A DNA stretch of 64,000 bases, from positions 1,488,001-1,552,000 of the forward strand of contig OY723296.1 in NCBI GenBank assembly GCA_963210315.1. The letters run 5' to 3'. Position 1 is the stretch's first letter, and every line of letters starts with the position of its first letter. Shown piece by piece: positions 41,565-51,188 of this stretch. Source of the stretch: Rhynchopus euleeides. Its lineage: Eukaryota > Euglenozoa > Diplonemea > Diplonemida > Diplonemidae. The notes beneath the pieces are model-generated. The model was not told the DNA's origin. It did no database searches and saw only the letters and a program-made list of their open reading frames with translations. A program made the translations under genes and the position numbers.

Positions 41565-44500
41565 GTGTATGCAACAAAAAATCGCAAAAAATCGCAAAAA
41601 ATCACAAACGGGACACCAAAAATCACAAAAGGCTGTCGCGGTTTTTGCGATTTTTTGGTCGCCGATTTCTCGGTCGCCCTCCCTGCTGCTGGACTAGAGT
41701 GGGGCGACGACATCCGTGACTGTGCCATCGGGGATATGTGTCTCGCCGGTGAACCACGGTCCTCCCGGAACCATGCGCTGCGCGACAATCTGCGGCGGCA
41801 GGGCTGGAAGGCGCTGGCGAAGCACCGTCCTTCCTTCTCGGGGATCGAAAACGGTGTGGACTACGACAGGACGAACGCGCTCCGCCTGGAGACGAAGGAC
41901 GGGAACCTCTCGCGGGCGCTGACGGTGGTGCTTACTGGTGGTGTCTTCTTCGCGACACGATGGGGGCGCAACGGCGCCTACGTCTCTGGCAGGCGTGCGA
42001 CGACAGACGAGACGTCGGACTCCTCATCCCATGCCCCATCTCCCTCACCGGCTGCTGACGCGGCTATGGAAGGGGACGAAGAGGATGAAGAAGCTGAGGA
42101 AGAGGAGGAGTGCGAGTACGAAGAGGAGGAGGACGAGGAGCAGGGAGACGCCGATCTGCTCGGTTCTCAGGATTCCTTCGACTGGGATATCGTGTCCGAT
42201 CCGGCGGCTGAAGAGGCAGACGTACGGGACCCCAAGCTGTGTGTACACTGCGATGGTGCGGACAGTGACACGCCCGATCACCTTTGGTGGGCATGCAGTG
42301 CGTTTGACTCCGTCAGGTCTCAACCTCAGTACGAACCCCTGCTGCAGCTGGACCGCTCAGGGTGGCCCCCGTGCCTTGCGAGATACGGCGTGGTGCCAGA
42401 GGGATTCCAGGTAGACGAGACCTTGCTGCACACGCTGATGGGGCGCATCGTGCTGAAGCGGTGGGAGCTCGAGGCGAAGATGCGGCGCGCTGGACCCCTC
42501 GTGCACCCCTGGACGGCTGCTCTCTCCTGGCCGGCAGAGGCTTTTGACTTCGACGTATCCAGTATCCCAGAGAAGCCAGCAGCGCGGCTGTGGCCGTATA
42601 GCGCTGCGTCTCTCAGGGCGATACTTGCGTGGCTCGCAGCGCTCCAATGGACGAAGCAAGGCACGGTGTCGAACATCGAGCTCGCCCTTGACTTCGAAAT
42701 CTTCACAGGGAAGGCGTTACAGCCCTCGGAGCGCTCGGCACGAACCTCCAACCCCGCGATGGCCGAGCGTGGCAACCTCCTCTGGACGATGATGGGCTGC
42801 CTGAAGAGGCTATGCGACCAGCTAAGCCTTCCTACCCCGTGGCCTGCGCGACGCGAGGACCGGGTCGGCTCCCTCTGCTCGGTAGGCGCTGGAGAGGTCT
42901 GGGGCGGGATGACACCCCGGCCCGTGTTCGCAGGTGGCGCAGAGACGATCGCGGCGTTAGAGGCGAGTGCAGAACAGGCATGTGCGGCCGCAGGCGTCGA
43001 TGCAGACGGCAATATCGTGAGGTGGGGAACAAACGTGTTCCCAGACTACACTGGGATCCCCCGGACCACGCGAGCCTCACAATGGGATGGGCCACGCCCG
43101 CCCCCGCCGCGCAGCGCTATACCCGTACCAGTGCCGCGGTCGCTCGCGAGCACGTCTCTGGGCCCCCGGAAAGTGTGCAACGCGCATTCGAAACCGAAAT
43201 GCGACGAGTGCGATAATGCCAAGCGGAATTACGCACTGACGATAGCTGCGTGTTGCCGCGTCCACCACCACCACGCGGACGGCCTGAAGGTGATGTGTTG
43301 TGAGACACACCACATGACGCGATGCGGCACCTGCGCCAATGTGAAGACATGCTGCGCGGCCGGCCACCATGGGCGCGCCCCCAGGGTCGACCAAGTTGCG
43401 AGCACGGATGACGACAGCAGCAGCTGCGAAGACGACTCTGACAGCGAGGGAGAGGAGGGCAGCTCTGGTGCCACTGAGCATGATGGAGACGACGCTGCAG
43501 ATGCGGGCTCCACCAGCGAGGAAGTCCCTCCCTCGTCTGAGATGGATAGCGACACGACGGCTGCGGCTGCGGTGAAACGCACCGCCATCGTTCTGGACGC
43601 CTCCGACGAGGACTCGATGGGGCAGGATGCCGTGAAACGCACCGCCATTTGTTTAGATCACTCTGACGAGGGCCCGTCCCTCTGGGGGGCTGGGATAGTG
43701 TGTGTGCGACAGCCAGAGTGGGACATGTGTGCGTCTCTTCTTCTTCTTTGGCCGGGCGTGATTGAGCATTTGGCTCTTTGCTGCCCCGACGATCAGCCCA
43801 GTGAGGGCGAGTTGGGTTCTTCTGCGGAGTCATCTGCGTTGACCCCACGCGAATTCCCTGGTTTTCTTTTCTCGCCTTCCCCTCGAATGAATACCCCTGC
43901 TTCCCCTACCCCGCGTAAGATGGGTGCAGAGCACGTTACGCTTGATGCGGATGAATCGTCGGGCTCCCAGCCTGATGATGCTCGTCTCGCTCCACCAGCA
44001 GATACAGCACCGCCTCCGGCGCCCTCTCCGGCTCCGGAGCTCGTGCTGCACACAGACCTGCTGGACGGGCTACAGACCCCGCAGTCGGGCTCGCCGCCCC
44101 TCCCAGAGAGCGCCACGCAACGGAGATCTCCGAGCCCTTGCGTGGGGCGCCGCCTTCCTTTCTCTCCCTCTCTCCCCTCTGAGTCCTCGGTGCCCCGCGC
44201 GCAGAAGCGGGTAGCACCCATACAGGAGACAGGCGAATCTGCCCTGGGGCAACGCTCCTTTAACAACAGAAGAGTAGAACCTCAACCCCCCGTGTCCCCT
44301 GGTTCACCGATTTCAGCGTCAAGCCTTCGGCCTGACGAGGATAGTATCATGCCCCCATCAGAACTTGCTTCCCCCCTTCCTCTCTCGCCTGCACCTTCCC
44401 TTGTTGTGGATGACTCGCCGGGCTTTCAGCCCGTCGACACTCGGCTTAGTCCCCCATCAGACACTGTGTCACCCCCACCACCCTCTCCATGTCAGGAGCC

Positions 44501-45098
44501 CCTAGTGCCTTTAGACACTGCAACCCCCTCTCTTCCCGACTGGCAGGCAGAAACGCCGTCTCACCAGGGGGGCGACACGCTCTCCCACGAGTGCACGTCG
44601 CCGAGCCCTTACGTGGGGCGTCGACTTCCTTTCTCCCCTTCCTCCCCTTCTGAGTCCTCGGTTCCCCGCGCGCAGAAACGTGTAGCGCACATGCGGGAGG
44701 CAGACGAATCTGCCCTGGAGCGATGCTCGTTTCATAACAACAGAGCAGGTTTTCCTTCCTCCCGCACGATCATCAGCACAGCTAGATCGGGCGTGCCTTC
44801 CCCTTTCCCACGGGCCTCACAGGCCTTGCGCTTCTTGGAGCGCAAGACACGTGCTGTCCGTCCTTCTCGTTCTCGTTTCCTCCAGAAGCAGGTGTTGCGT
44901 GCGGTTCCGAAGCGCACCCGCTGCATCCCCTCTCCCACCATCTTTCGTTCGGCGGCTATTCCGCGCTCTTTTCAACGCGTCGTCGCGAAGATTGCGCCTC
45001 AGTATCAGCAGGCGCAATCTCCGGCTTCCAGTGTGTGTGTGTCCCCCCTCCTTTACAGCGCAACGAGGAGGAGAGCGAAACCGTGTGGTGTCACGTAG
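41565..45098 (+). pseudogene. Non-LTR retrotransposon polyprotein, C-terminal 1177-codon fragment
   Basis: It is open to TAG at 45096 but has no ATG start; the first 20 codons are an AAAAAATCGC microsatellite, so the 5' part, including the reverse transcriptase, is missing. Residues about 40-140 resemble the region that follows reverse transcriptase/RNase H in protist non-LTR elements (RRQGWKALAKHRPSFSGIE, VLTGGVFF). A CCHC-type knuckle follows (CVHC-x8-DHLWWAC, near 42239-42300), then WPPCLARYGVVP. A second Cys/His-rich block lies near 43170-43390. The C-terminal third is disordered and contains two copies of VGRRLPFSPS then SESSVPRAQKRVA (near 44135 and 44610). It ends RAKPCGVT, shared with two other fragments. 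The remaining frame is intact, which suggests a fairly recent insertion. Confidence 0.72.
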
Positions 45099-45250
45099 AG
45101 CAAGAGTAGGATAGCGGGCCCGGTTCCTCACGGTATGGTCCTTCGGGGCCAGGCTGCGATGCCAGCACGCTAACCCAAATTGCAATACGATTTTTTGTGT
45201 TTTTTTGTGATTTTTTGTGATTTTTTTTGCGATTTTTTGTGTGAGCAACC
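45099..45250 (+). mobile_element. Retrotransposon 3' UTR (type A) and microsatellite tail
   Basis: It directly follows the stop of the 1177-codon fragment. The GATAGCGGGCCCGGTTCCTC, CGATGCCAGCACGCTAACCC and TTGCAATACG blocks are followed by about 55 bases of TTTTTTGTG(A) repeats. It defines which 3' UTR belongs to this ORF. Confidence 0.8.
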
Positions 45251-45620
45251 TAATAGGGGAGGTGAAGAGGGCACGGGTCTTAGCCTGATGACACACTGCA
45301 ACCTCAAGGTGACTGGCGACACCTCTCCCACAGTCTGCGGCGACTCTGCCGTGGCGACAAGGCTTCCTGTCATGGGAGATCGCTGCGTGGATCAACGTGG
45401 CACCACCCGTGTGCTCGGCAGGTTGTTTCGGCACCTGTTTTCTCCGTGTCATGCTTTTCGTGAGCGTGTCAGGGATGTTGGCACACGCTGGGGAGGGTTC
45501 ACATGATGACATAACATATATCAGAAGCACACACCCACGTGGCGCTGTCCTTGGCAGGACTTTGAAAGTGCCGCCTTGATATCCTTGTTGGATAGAACCC
45601 TCATATCACACCCTCAATCA
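45251..45620. other. Spacer between retrotransposon fragments
   Basis: No feature is recognised. Confidence 0.4.
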
Positions 45621-45765
45621 GCTGACGTTTTTTTGTGTTTTTTTGTCTCGTGCGTCGTCTTTCGTAGACGTTCTGTACGATGCGGATCCGCTAATCCAAC
45701 ATAGCAAACGTTTTTTTGTGATTTTTTGTGATTTTTTTGTGGGTTTTTGCGTTTTTTTGTCCCTC
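45621..45765 (+). mobile_element. Retrotransposon 3' end (type B) inserted in a TTTTTTGTG tract
   Basis: TTTTTTTGTGTTTTTTTG at 45628-45645 is followed directly by TCTCGTGCGTCGTCTTTCG and the rest of the type-B 3' UTR, then by another TTTTTTGTGA tail to about 45760. The fragment is thus flanked on both sides by the same microsatellite. Confidence 0.75.
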
Positions 45766-46145
45766 GTCTTATCAAGGTAGCGGAAGACCTCATCACAAAA
45801 CAACGCTTGACTATGGCGGACAGAACCCCTCGGAGCTGCAAACCGTGTGTTCATCAAATTAAGCGAAGATGCGACGGCAACCCTGTCGCTGCCTGGCTCT
45901 CCACACGCCGAGTGCCAAAGAAAACTGTGTCGGCTAAGAGGCCTTGGAGACCGCGCCCTTCGCGCGGCCGCCAAGCCCCAAAGCTCTGCCCTAAAAGCAA
46001 AAACATATACGTCTCTTCCCTTTCTTTCTTTCTGAAGGCCGCCGTCGTATCCCGGCTCACAACCGGGCTACAGGCGCAGAGTGCCTCGTTCAGACCTCCT
46101 TTTCCTTTACCGAGGAGGCGATCACGCCCTAGCGGCGTGACATAG
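45766..46145 (+). pseudogene. 5'-truncated non-LTR retrotransposon ORF, C-terminal fragment 3
   Basis: The open frame of about 125 codons begins inside the preceding microsatellite tail and ends FPLPRRRSRPSGVT and TAG, the family C-terminus. The body is basic and Pro/Arg-rich. It is followed by a diverged type-A 3' UTR (ACAGCGGGTACGGTTCC, GTGCCGGCACGCTAATCC) ending near 46212, without the usual tail because the next element is inserted there. Confidence 0.6.
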
Positions 46146-46613
46146 GTTAATATACAGGACAGCGGGTACGGTTCCCTCGCCGAGGCGCGGTGCCGGCACG
46201 CTAATCCAACTTTAATAATACCGTCACTCAAGTTTTGTTGGTGGGGTAATATATTGGTGGGGTAAATATGTTGGTGGGGTACTAATTTGGTGGATTTGGG
46301 GCTCTGAAAAAAGTTGGTGGGTTATTACCCCACCAACATAATTACCCCTGGGGCGCATTGTACACGGTGGACTCCAGCGGGGGTAGGGTAACCCTTTTCG
46401 GGAGTCTCAACTAGGGGGAGTCCAACTCCCGCTAGCGGGAGTATAGACTCCCGCTAGGGGGAGTCTGACTCCCCCTAGCGGGAGTCTTTTCACCTATTTT
46501 CACTCATTTTTCCCATGATACCTATGCAATGTGGCACTCGTCACTGAAGTACAGCCACACCAAACGAAACGGACGTTTCCACCCATCCCAGCTCGCAGAC
46601 CTGATTCACAAAA

Positions 46614-46994
46614 ATGGGGAAGACGACAACGAAGCCGGCAGCGAAGCCGGCGGCAAAGTCGATTAAGAAGAAGAAGAGCGCAGAGAGTCCCGAGGCTGCG
46701 GAGGCGACGAACATTGTGCATGATTTTTGCACGGCCTTCCCTGTTAAAAAAGGGGGCAGTGTGCTGACACTGGGATCCATTAGAAGGCTCCTAGCAACGG
46801 TGTTGAGCAAGGAGCTCCACCAGCACAGCACCCAGGTGGCCAACGCAATCATCGCCATGTCTTCCCTGACATGGATAAGTTCGCTGTCAGGGAAGTCGCA
46901 ACGATGCGGAAGGAGGGCGCTCTCCGTCATATACAAGGTGGAGGCGAAGTATGGCAAGGTGCAGGATACAAACGTGTCGTCGGGGGCAGCCTGA
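46614..46994 (+). CDS. Hypothetical basic protein of the GTACACGG element, 126 aa
   Basis: The ATG at 46614 starts directly inside the left TIR region. The N-terminus is Lys/Ala/Pro-rich (KPAAKPAAKSIKKKK), as in DNA-binding or nuclear proteins. A mixed helical body follows (SIRRLLATVLSKELHQ, VANAIIAMSSL, ALSVIYKVEAKYGK). No domain is recognised. Composition and location suggest an element-encoded DNA-binding accessory protein; an unrelated captured gene is possible. Confidence 0.5.
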   Translation: MGKTTTKPAAKPAAKSIKKKKSAESPEAAEATNIVHDFCTAFPVKKGGSVLTLGSIRRLLATVLSKELHQHSTQVANAIIAMSSLTWISSLSGKSQRCGRRALSVIYKVEAKYGKVQDTNVSSGAA

Positions 46995-47140
46995 AGCCGC
47001 GAATGATCGCGACACGGGCGAACGGCTTGGCACCGTGGGTCTGGATAGATGCTGGAGTTCGGCCGGGTGAAACCGGAAGTCGCAGCAAAATTTGCCCCCC
47101 CAGATTTCTTCCTCAAACCCACCCGTGGGCTGATCCGGCC

Positions 47141-47247
47141 TTGCACGGTGGACTCCAGCGGGGGTAGGGTACCACTACCGGGTTTAACCCTTTTCGGGAG
47201 TCTCAACTAGGGGGAGTCCAACTCCCGCTAGCGGGAGTATAGATCAG
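47141..47247. repeat. Internal copy of the GTACACGG left TIR
   Basis: GCACGGTGGACTCCAGCGGG, then CTTTTCGGGAGTCTCAACT, then CTCCCGCTAGCGGGAGTAT repeat the left end at 46362-46453 in direct orientation, with an inserted ACCACTACCGGGTTTA. It suggests a second element sharing the right end, or an internal duplication. Confidence 0.75.
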
Positions 47248-47259
47248 CAGTGGGCAACA

Positions 47260-48746
47260 ATGAGGCGATGCGGGGGGCGAGGGCACCGATGCTCACTGTG
47301 CGACATCCCAGAAGAACGCTGGTATCAACAGGTGCATCGATACCCGCACCTGACTCTCTCTGAGATGAAAGAGGCTGGCTACCCCTCCCTCTTGGCAGGT
47401 GTGCTTCCCAATGCCCGCTACGTCACCCAAGCACTCCATGACTGCAAGGGGCTCGCCATGCGGCTGATCAGGGTACTGGATGAGACAACAAAAAAAATAC
47501 CGTATACGTAAATATTATGGAACGTAAATATTATGGAACGGGCCCATTTTTGGCCGGTCCGTTCCATAATATTTACGTTCCATAATATTTACAGGGCCAG
47601 TTGGGGACTCGGTGGTGAGGACGGCTTGCGTCAGGAATCGCGCGAAAAGTGCACGAGTAGGTCCCGTCAGGGACTCTGTATGCCGTCCGATCACCTGGTC
47701 CAAGTCCCCGAGTCGCAGAAAGCCCTGTAAATATTGTGGAACGAAAAAAATCTGGAACGCCAACCCACCAGCGTTCCAAAATATTTACGTTCCATAATAT
47801 TTACGTTCCATAATATTTACGTTCCAAAATATTTACGTATACGGTATTCGACAAGACCTGTACAAACCTTGCACTGAATGTGTCGCAGAATGGGACAGGT
47901 GCTCAGTTCCGGAAGGTCGTGCTTGCCATGTCACAGGACACCACCTACAAGGGCTTGTTCCGCTACCTCTTTGTCTCCCTTGCAGACCTCATGCATTTCC
48001 GGTATGCAGACATCCCCTGGCGCTTCTGGGGATGCAAGGATGAGTCAGCCCGGATTCCCTTCTTGCGTGCTCGGATCTCAGGGCATATATTTCACTGGTT
48101 GATGGAGCATGCCGAAAAGGGATCAACGCGCAATGCCTACGTACACAGTCTCCATCATTGGTGGGCTCCAGAAGATGCAGTGCCTCTGCAGAACAACGAC
48201 GAATTTGAAGAAGCAGAGAACGGACATCGCAAGAAAGATGCCGTTACAATCGCCAGCTCCGCAACTTACGAGAGAGATCTTGCGATGGCAGAAGAGAAGC
48301 GGCGCGCATCGGGCATGCCTTGGAAGGTTGCGCACCTGTCGCAGGACGGGATCCTCGGGTATAGAGAAGTCATCCTGTGTCCGTGTCTGCACACCCGACA
48401 CGCTCATAGATTGGCTGTGTATGTTCTTTGCACACAGTTGACACAGCTGCAGAAGGGGTTTGTGCACTGCAACACACAGGACTTCGTTGAACCCATCAGC
48501 GCGCCCTACTTCCTGTTCCGGTTCCCCGAAGGACACCGCAAATTATCGCTCTGCTTGTGCAAAATGCCAATCCCGCTGGGGGCGACTTTCACACCATTCG
48601 TGTCATCCGAGGCGACTTTGAGCACGCTTGACCAACGCGCACAGCAGGAGGGGGATGACAGTTCTGACGAAGAAGATGAGGCCTGCAGGATGGCTTGTCT
48701 TGCCCAAGGTGTAACACAACTACGACAGGCGATGGCCGCACTTTGA
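47260..48746 (+). pseudogene. Element-encoded protein gene interrupted by a TA-flanked MITE
   Basis: Part 1 (ATG 47260 to 47499) begins with RCGGRGHRCSLC, a possible zinc knuckle, and runs to DETTKKI. Part 2 resumes at 47847 with FDKTCTNLALN and stays open for 300 codons to TGA at 48744. Taking out one TA plus 47500-47844 leaves both parts in the same frame, so the MITE interrupts a once-continuous ~380-aa protein. The second part has Trp- and His-rich stretches (YADIPWRFWG, YVHSLHHWW, CPCLHTRHAHR) and an acidic DDSSDEEDE tail. No known transposase is recognised. Its position between TIRs makes it the best candidate for the transposase of this element, but no catalytic triad can be assigned. 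Confidence 0.6.
47500..47844. mobile_element. Innermost MITE with CCGTATACG ends and TA duplication (layer 3)
   Basis: The left end is CCGTATACGTAAATATTATGG and the right end carries its inverted copy (ATATTTACGTATACGG). TA flanks both ends (47498-47499, 47845-47846). Each side bears two or three GGAACGTAAATATT repeats, and GGCCCATTTTTGGCC is palindromic in the left part. It has no ORF of its own. The element shares the TA-CCGT start with the outer CCGTCACTCAAG element. Confidence 0.85.
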
Positions 48747-49023
48747 CACCTCAAATTCTAACCGCTCACCTCCGCAGGTGTAGCCGCTACCAGGAGGATA
48801 GGTAGGTAGTCCAGAGTCCGGGGAAACTGACAGAAGCAAAACAAGCCCCTCCCCATCCCTCTTCCACCATGATTTTACCCCCCACGCCAGTAGACTGTAA
48901 CTATATCATGGGAAAAATGGATGAAAATAGGTGAAAAGACTCCCGCTAGCGGGAGTCTTTGACACCCGCTCAGACTCCCGCTCCCAGACTCCCGCTAGGG
49001 CCGCTGGAGTCCACCGTGTACTT

Positions 49024-49465
49024 GGCGATTTTTTCTGGCACCTGGGATTTGGAGCCCCCTGCCCACCCACCCCGACTGCGCGTACGCATGTGCGTACGCC
49101 GTCCGCACTTTCTGAAACCGCGCTGCGTACGCGTACGCAGAAATTGCGTACGGCTGGTATTCCAGGTCTCTCAGCACACAGTAGGCCACCCAGTAGGCTG
49201 AGCCCTGGCCTTTGCTCTTGCCTTTCACAGACGGTTCCTTCGCGCACAAGTGCAACAGGTACGATTACCTACTCGAAGGCTCGAAGGCTGCTGAGGTTGA
49301 CGACCGATTTGGTGTGCGGACATGGCCGTCTCTTGTACTACATAGACTGCCGTTTGCAGGCGCCGCACGCCCACGCGTACGCCGTATGCATTTTCTGGAA
49401 AACGTAGCCATCAGCCGGGCCCCTTAGGCGTTCGCCACGAAAACGGTAGTCAGCGATGCGCATTG
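49024..49465. other. Segment between nested element ends
   Basis: It contains GCGTACGC-type palindromic repeats (49078-49150 and 49368-49385: GCGTACGC, TGCGTACGC). These may be the subterminal array of the outer element. No gene is seen. Confidence 0.4.
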
Positions 49466-49628
49466 GGGTAATAAATTGGTGGGGTAGATTTGTTGGTGGG
49501 GTAAATATGTTGGTGGGGTACTAATTTGGTGGATTTGGGGGTTCTGGAAGAAGTTGGTGGGTTATTACCCCACCAACATTACTTGAGTGACGGTAATAGT
49601 TTTTTTGTGATTTTTTGTGATTTTTTTT

Positions 49629-51124
49629 GGAGGATTCTTCATATTCCTGGATTTCCCGAATTTCCTGGATTTCCCCCGGCCCCTTAGGCGATTTCAGGGC
49701 GGACAGGGCGGACATGCCCGGACCCGGAAATCCGGGTGTCCGGATGTCCGGGTCCAATTTTGACCCCCCCCCCCCCCCCCCCCCCGGACATTTCCCGAAT
49801 TTCCCGCCCGGACATGTCCGCCCGGACATCCGGACATCCGGACATCCAGAAATGTCCGCCCCGGACAGGGCGGACATTTTCCGCCCCGGACAGGGCGGAC
49901 ATTTTCTGGTGTCCGGATGTCCGGGCGGACATGTCCGGACCCGGAAATTCGGGAAATCCAATTTTGACCCCCCGCCGGACATGTCCGGCCAGGACCTCAA
50001 TAGTTTGATTTTTGGTCCAGAAAATAGTTTGAAAATTTTTGAAATCTGGGTGCCCAAAAAAAAATTTCCTAAGACCGGCGATTTGTAGGGGGACCCTTTC
50101 GAATTTTTTTTTTGGGGAAGGGTAAATTGAACGTTTTTGGCCAAATGAAGCCACTGCGACCATTCCCGGGCCTCGGAAATCAGATTTTGGCCCCTCAAAT
50201 GCGGTGCCGGTCCGGACAAAAAACCGAAAAAATCGTGAAAAATGGCCCATTTTCCCCAGCCAAAAATGGGCCAAAAATGCCCCCCGGACACCCCCAGAGA
50301 CATGTCCTAATCCGGGGTGCCAGTAGGGGGGACCTTTCGAATTTTTTTTCGAGGAGAGGTCAATTGAACGTTTTTGGACATCTGAGGCCACTGCGACCAT
50401 TCCCAGGCCTCGGAAATGAGATTTTTGGCCCTCAAATGGGGTACCGGTCCCCACGAAATTCCGAAAAATTCATGAAAATCGAAAGGTCCCACGCACCAAA
50501 TTCTGCCCAAAAATCGTCAAAAATGGACATGTCATATGCAGCAATGGGGCACCCATCACTCCCCAAATTTTGCTCAATGATTCCACGGCAAGCCAGATTT
50601 TCTGATCAATTAGTTTGTTTGAGCATGTTCCTGGCCCTTGTTTGGAAAGTAGATGACCCCTGGCTGGAGAGGACGGTTGTGCTCGACCGGACGGAGAGAG
50701 AACCTTCTCCATATCCACCTCCACTCCACAATGCCACAAGTGGCAGGAAGGCCGGGTGTTACAGGCCTCAACCAGGGTTCCAAGGCTCTCCACTTCCTGG
50801 CTGCGTCAGGGATCACCGGGTACAGCGAGCAGGATTACCTGTCCTGACACCCCAGCATGTACCACCGGAAGAACCCGAAACAGCAGCCCCCCCCTCATGG
50901 GGGTTGCAAGAGGCACGGAAATCGTTCAAATCGGACCAAGTCCGAAAATTCGGCACTTTCTTGGGTACAAATTGCGGTCCGAAATTTTCCGATTTTTTGA
51001 AAAAAGGCTAATTCTGTAAGGGGGACCTTTTCGAATTTTTTTTTCGGGCACTTTTTCCACAAGGAAATGTCCGCCCTGTCCGCTACTGTCCGCTACTGTC
51101 CACTACCGATTTCAAGGATCCTCC
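49629..51124. mobile_element. 1496-bp TIR element, copy 1, TTT target duplication
   Basis: It begins GGAGGATTCTTC and ends AAGGATCCTCC, an 11-bp inverted repeat with one mismatch, flanked by TTT on both sides (49626-49628, 51125-51127). The subterminal part is rich in GTCCGGATGTCCGG/CCGGACATCC palindromes. The body has two 235-bp internal repeats (TTGAACGTTTTTGG at 50128 and 50363) and three GGGGACC-TTTCGAATTTTTTT blocks. Frames of up to 299 codons exist, but they follow the DNA repeats, so coding is doubtful. Copy 2 is at 55974. Confidence 0.85.
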
Positions 51125-51188
51125 TTTGACCAGAAAAAAATTCGACTGGCCCGACAGCCCCACTATTATAGTCGCCATGTCACTATAT

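Larger units (their letters stand above)
46360..49021. mobile_element. GTACACGGTGGACTCC TIR element with palindromic subterminal arrays (layer 2)
   Basis: The ends GTACACGGTGGACTCCAGCGG-like (46360) and CCGCTGGAGTCCACCGTGTAC-like (to 49021) are inverted. Inside both are arrays of ACTCCCGCTAGCGGGAGT palindromes and an inverted pair GTCTTTTCACCTATTTTCA / TGAAAATAGGTGAAAAGAC, with CATTTTTCCCATGATA beyond. The total TIR region is about 160 bp (46360-46521 and 48902-49021). A third left-type end lies internally at 47141-47247. Two genes lie between. The terminal TACACGGTGG is shared with the 17-kb element, so the two may be relatives. Confidence 0.8.
46221..49593. mobile_element. Outer TIR element with CCGTCACTCAAG ends (layer 1 of nest)
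   Basis: The left end CCGTCACTCAAGT (46221) and the right end ACTTGAGTGACGG (to 49593) are inverted. TAATA flanks both sides (46216-46220 and 49594-49598), of which at least TA is a target duplication. Each end carries several TTGGTGGGGTA units and the hairpin half GGTGGGTTATTACCCCACC. These subterminal blocks lie in direct orientation at 46238-46345 and 49466-49580. Everything between is occupied by the GTACACGG element. Confidence 0.7.

Noticed and set aside
46614..46994. Calling the basic 126-aa protein a histone
   Set aside because: The Lys/Ala/Pro tail is histone-H1-like in composition only; no histone-fold or winged-helix signature could be identified.
50112..51011. 299-codon frame in the 1.5-kb element
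   Set aside because: Its protein repeats simply follow 235-bp DNA repeats, parallel long frames exist on the other strand, and copy 2 has a changed frame start. I treat the element as non-coding.
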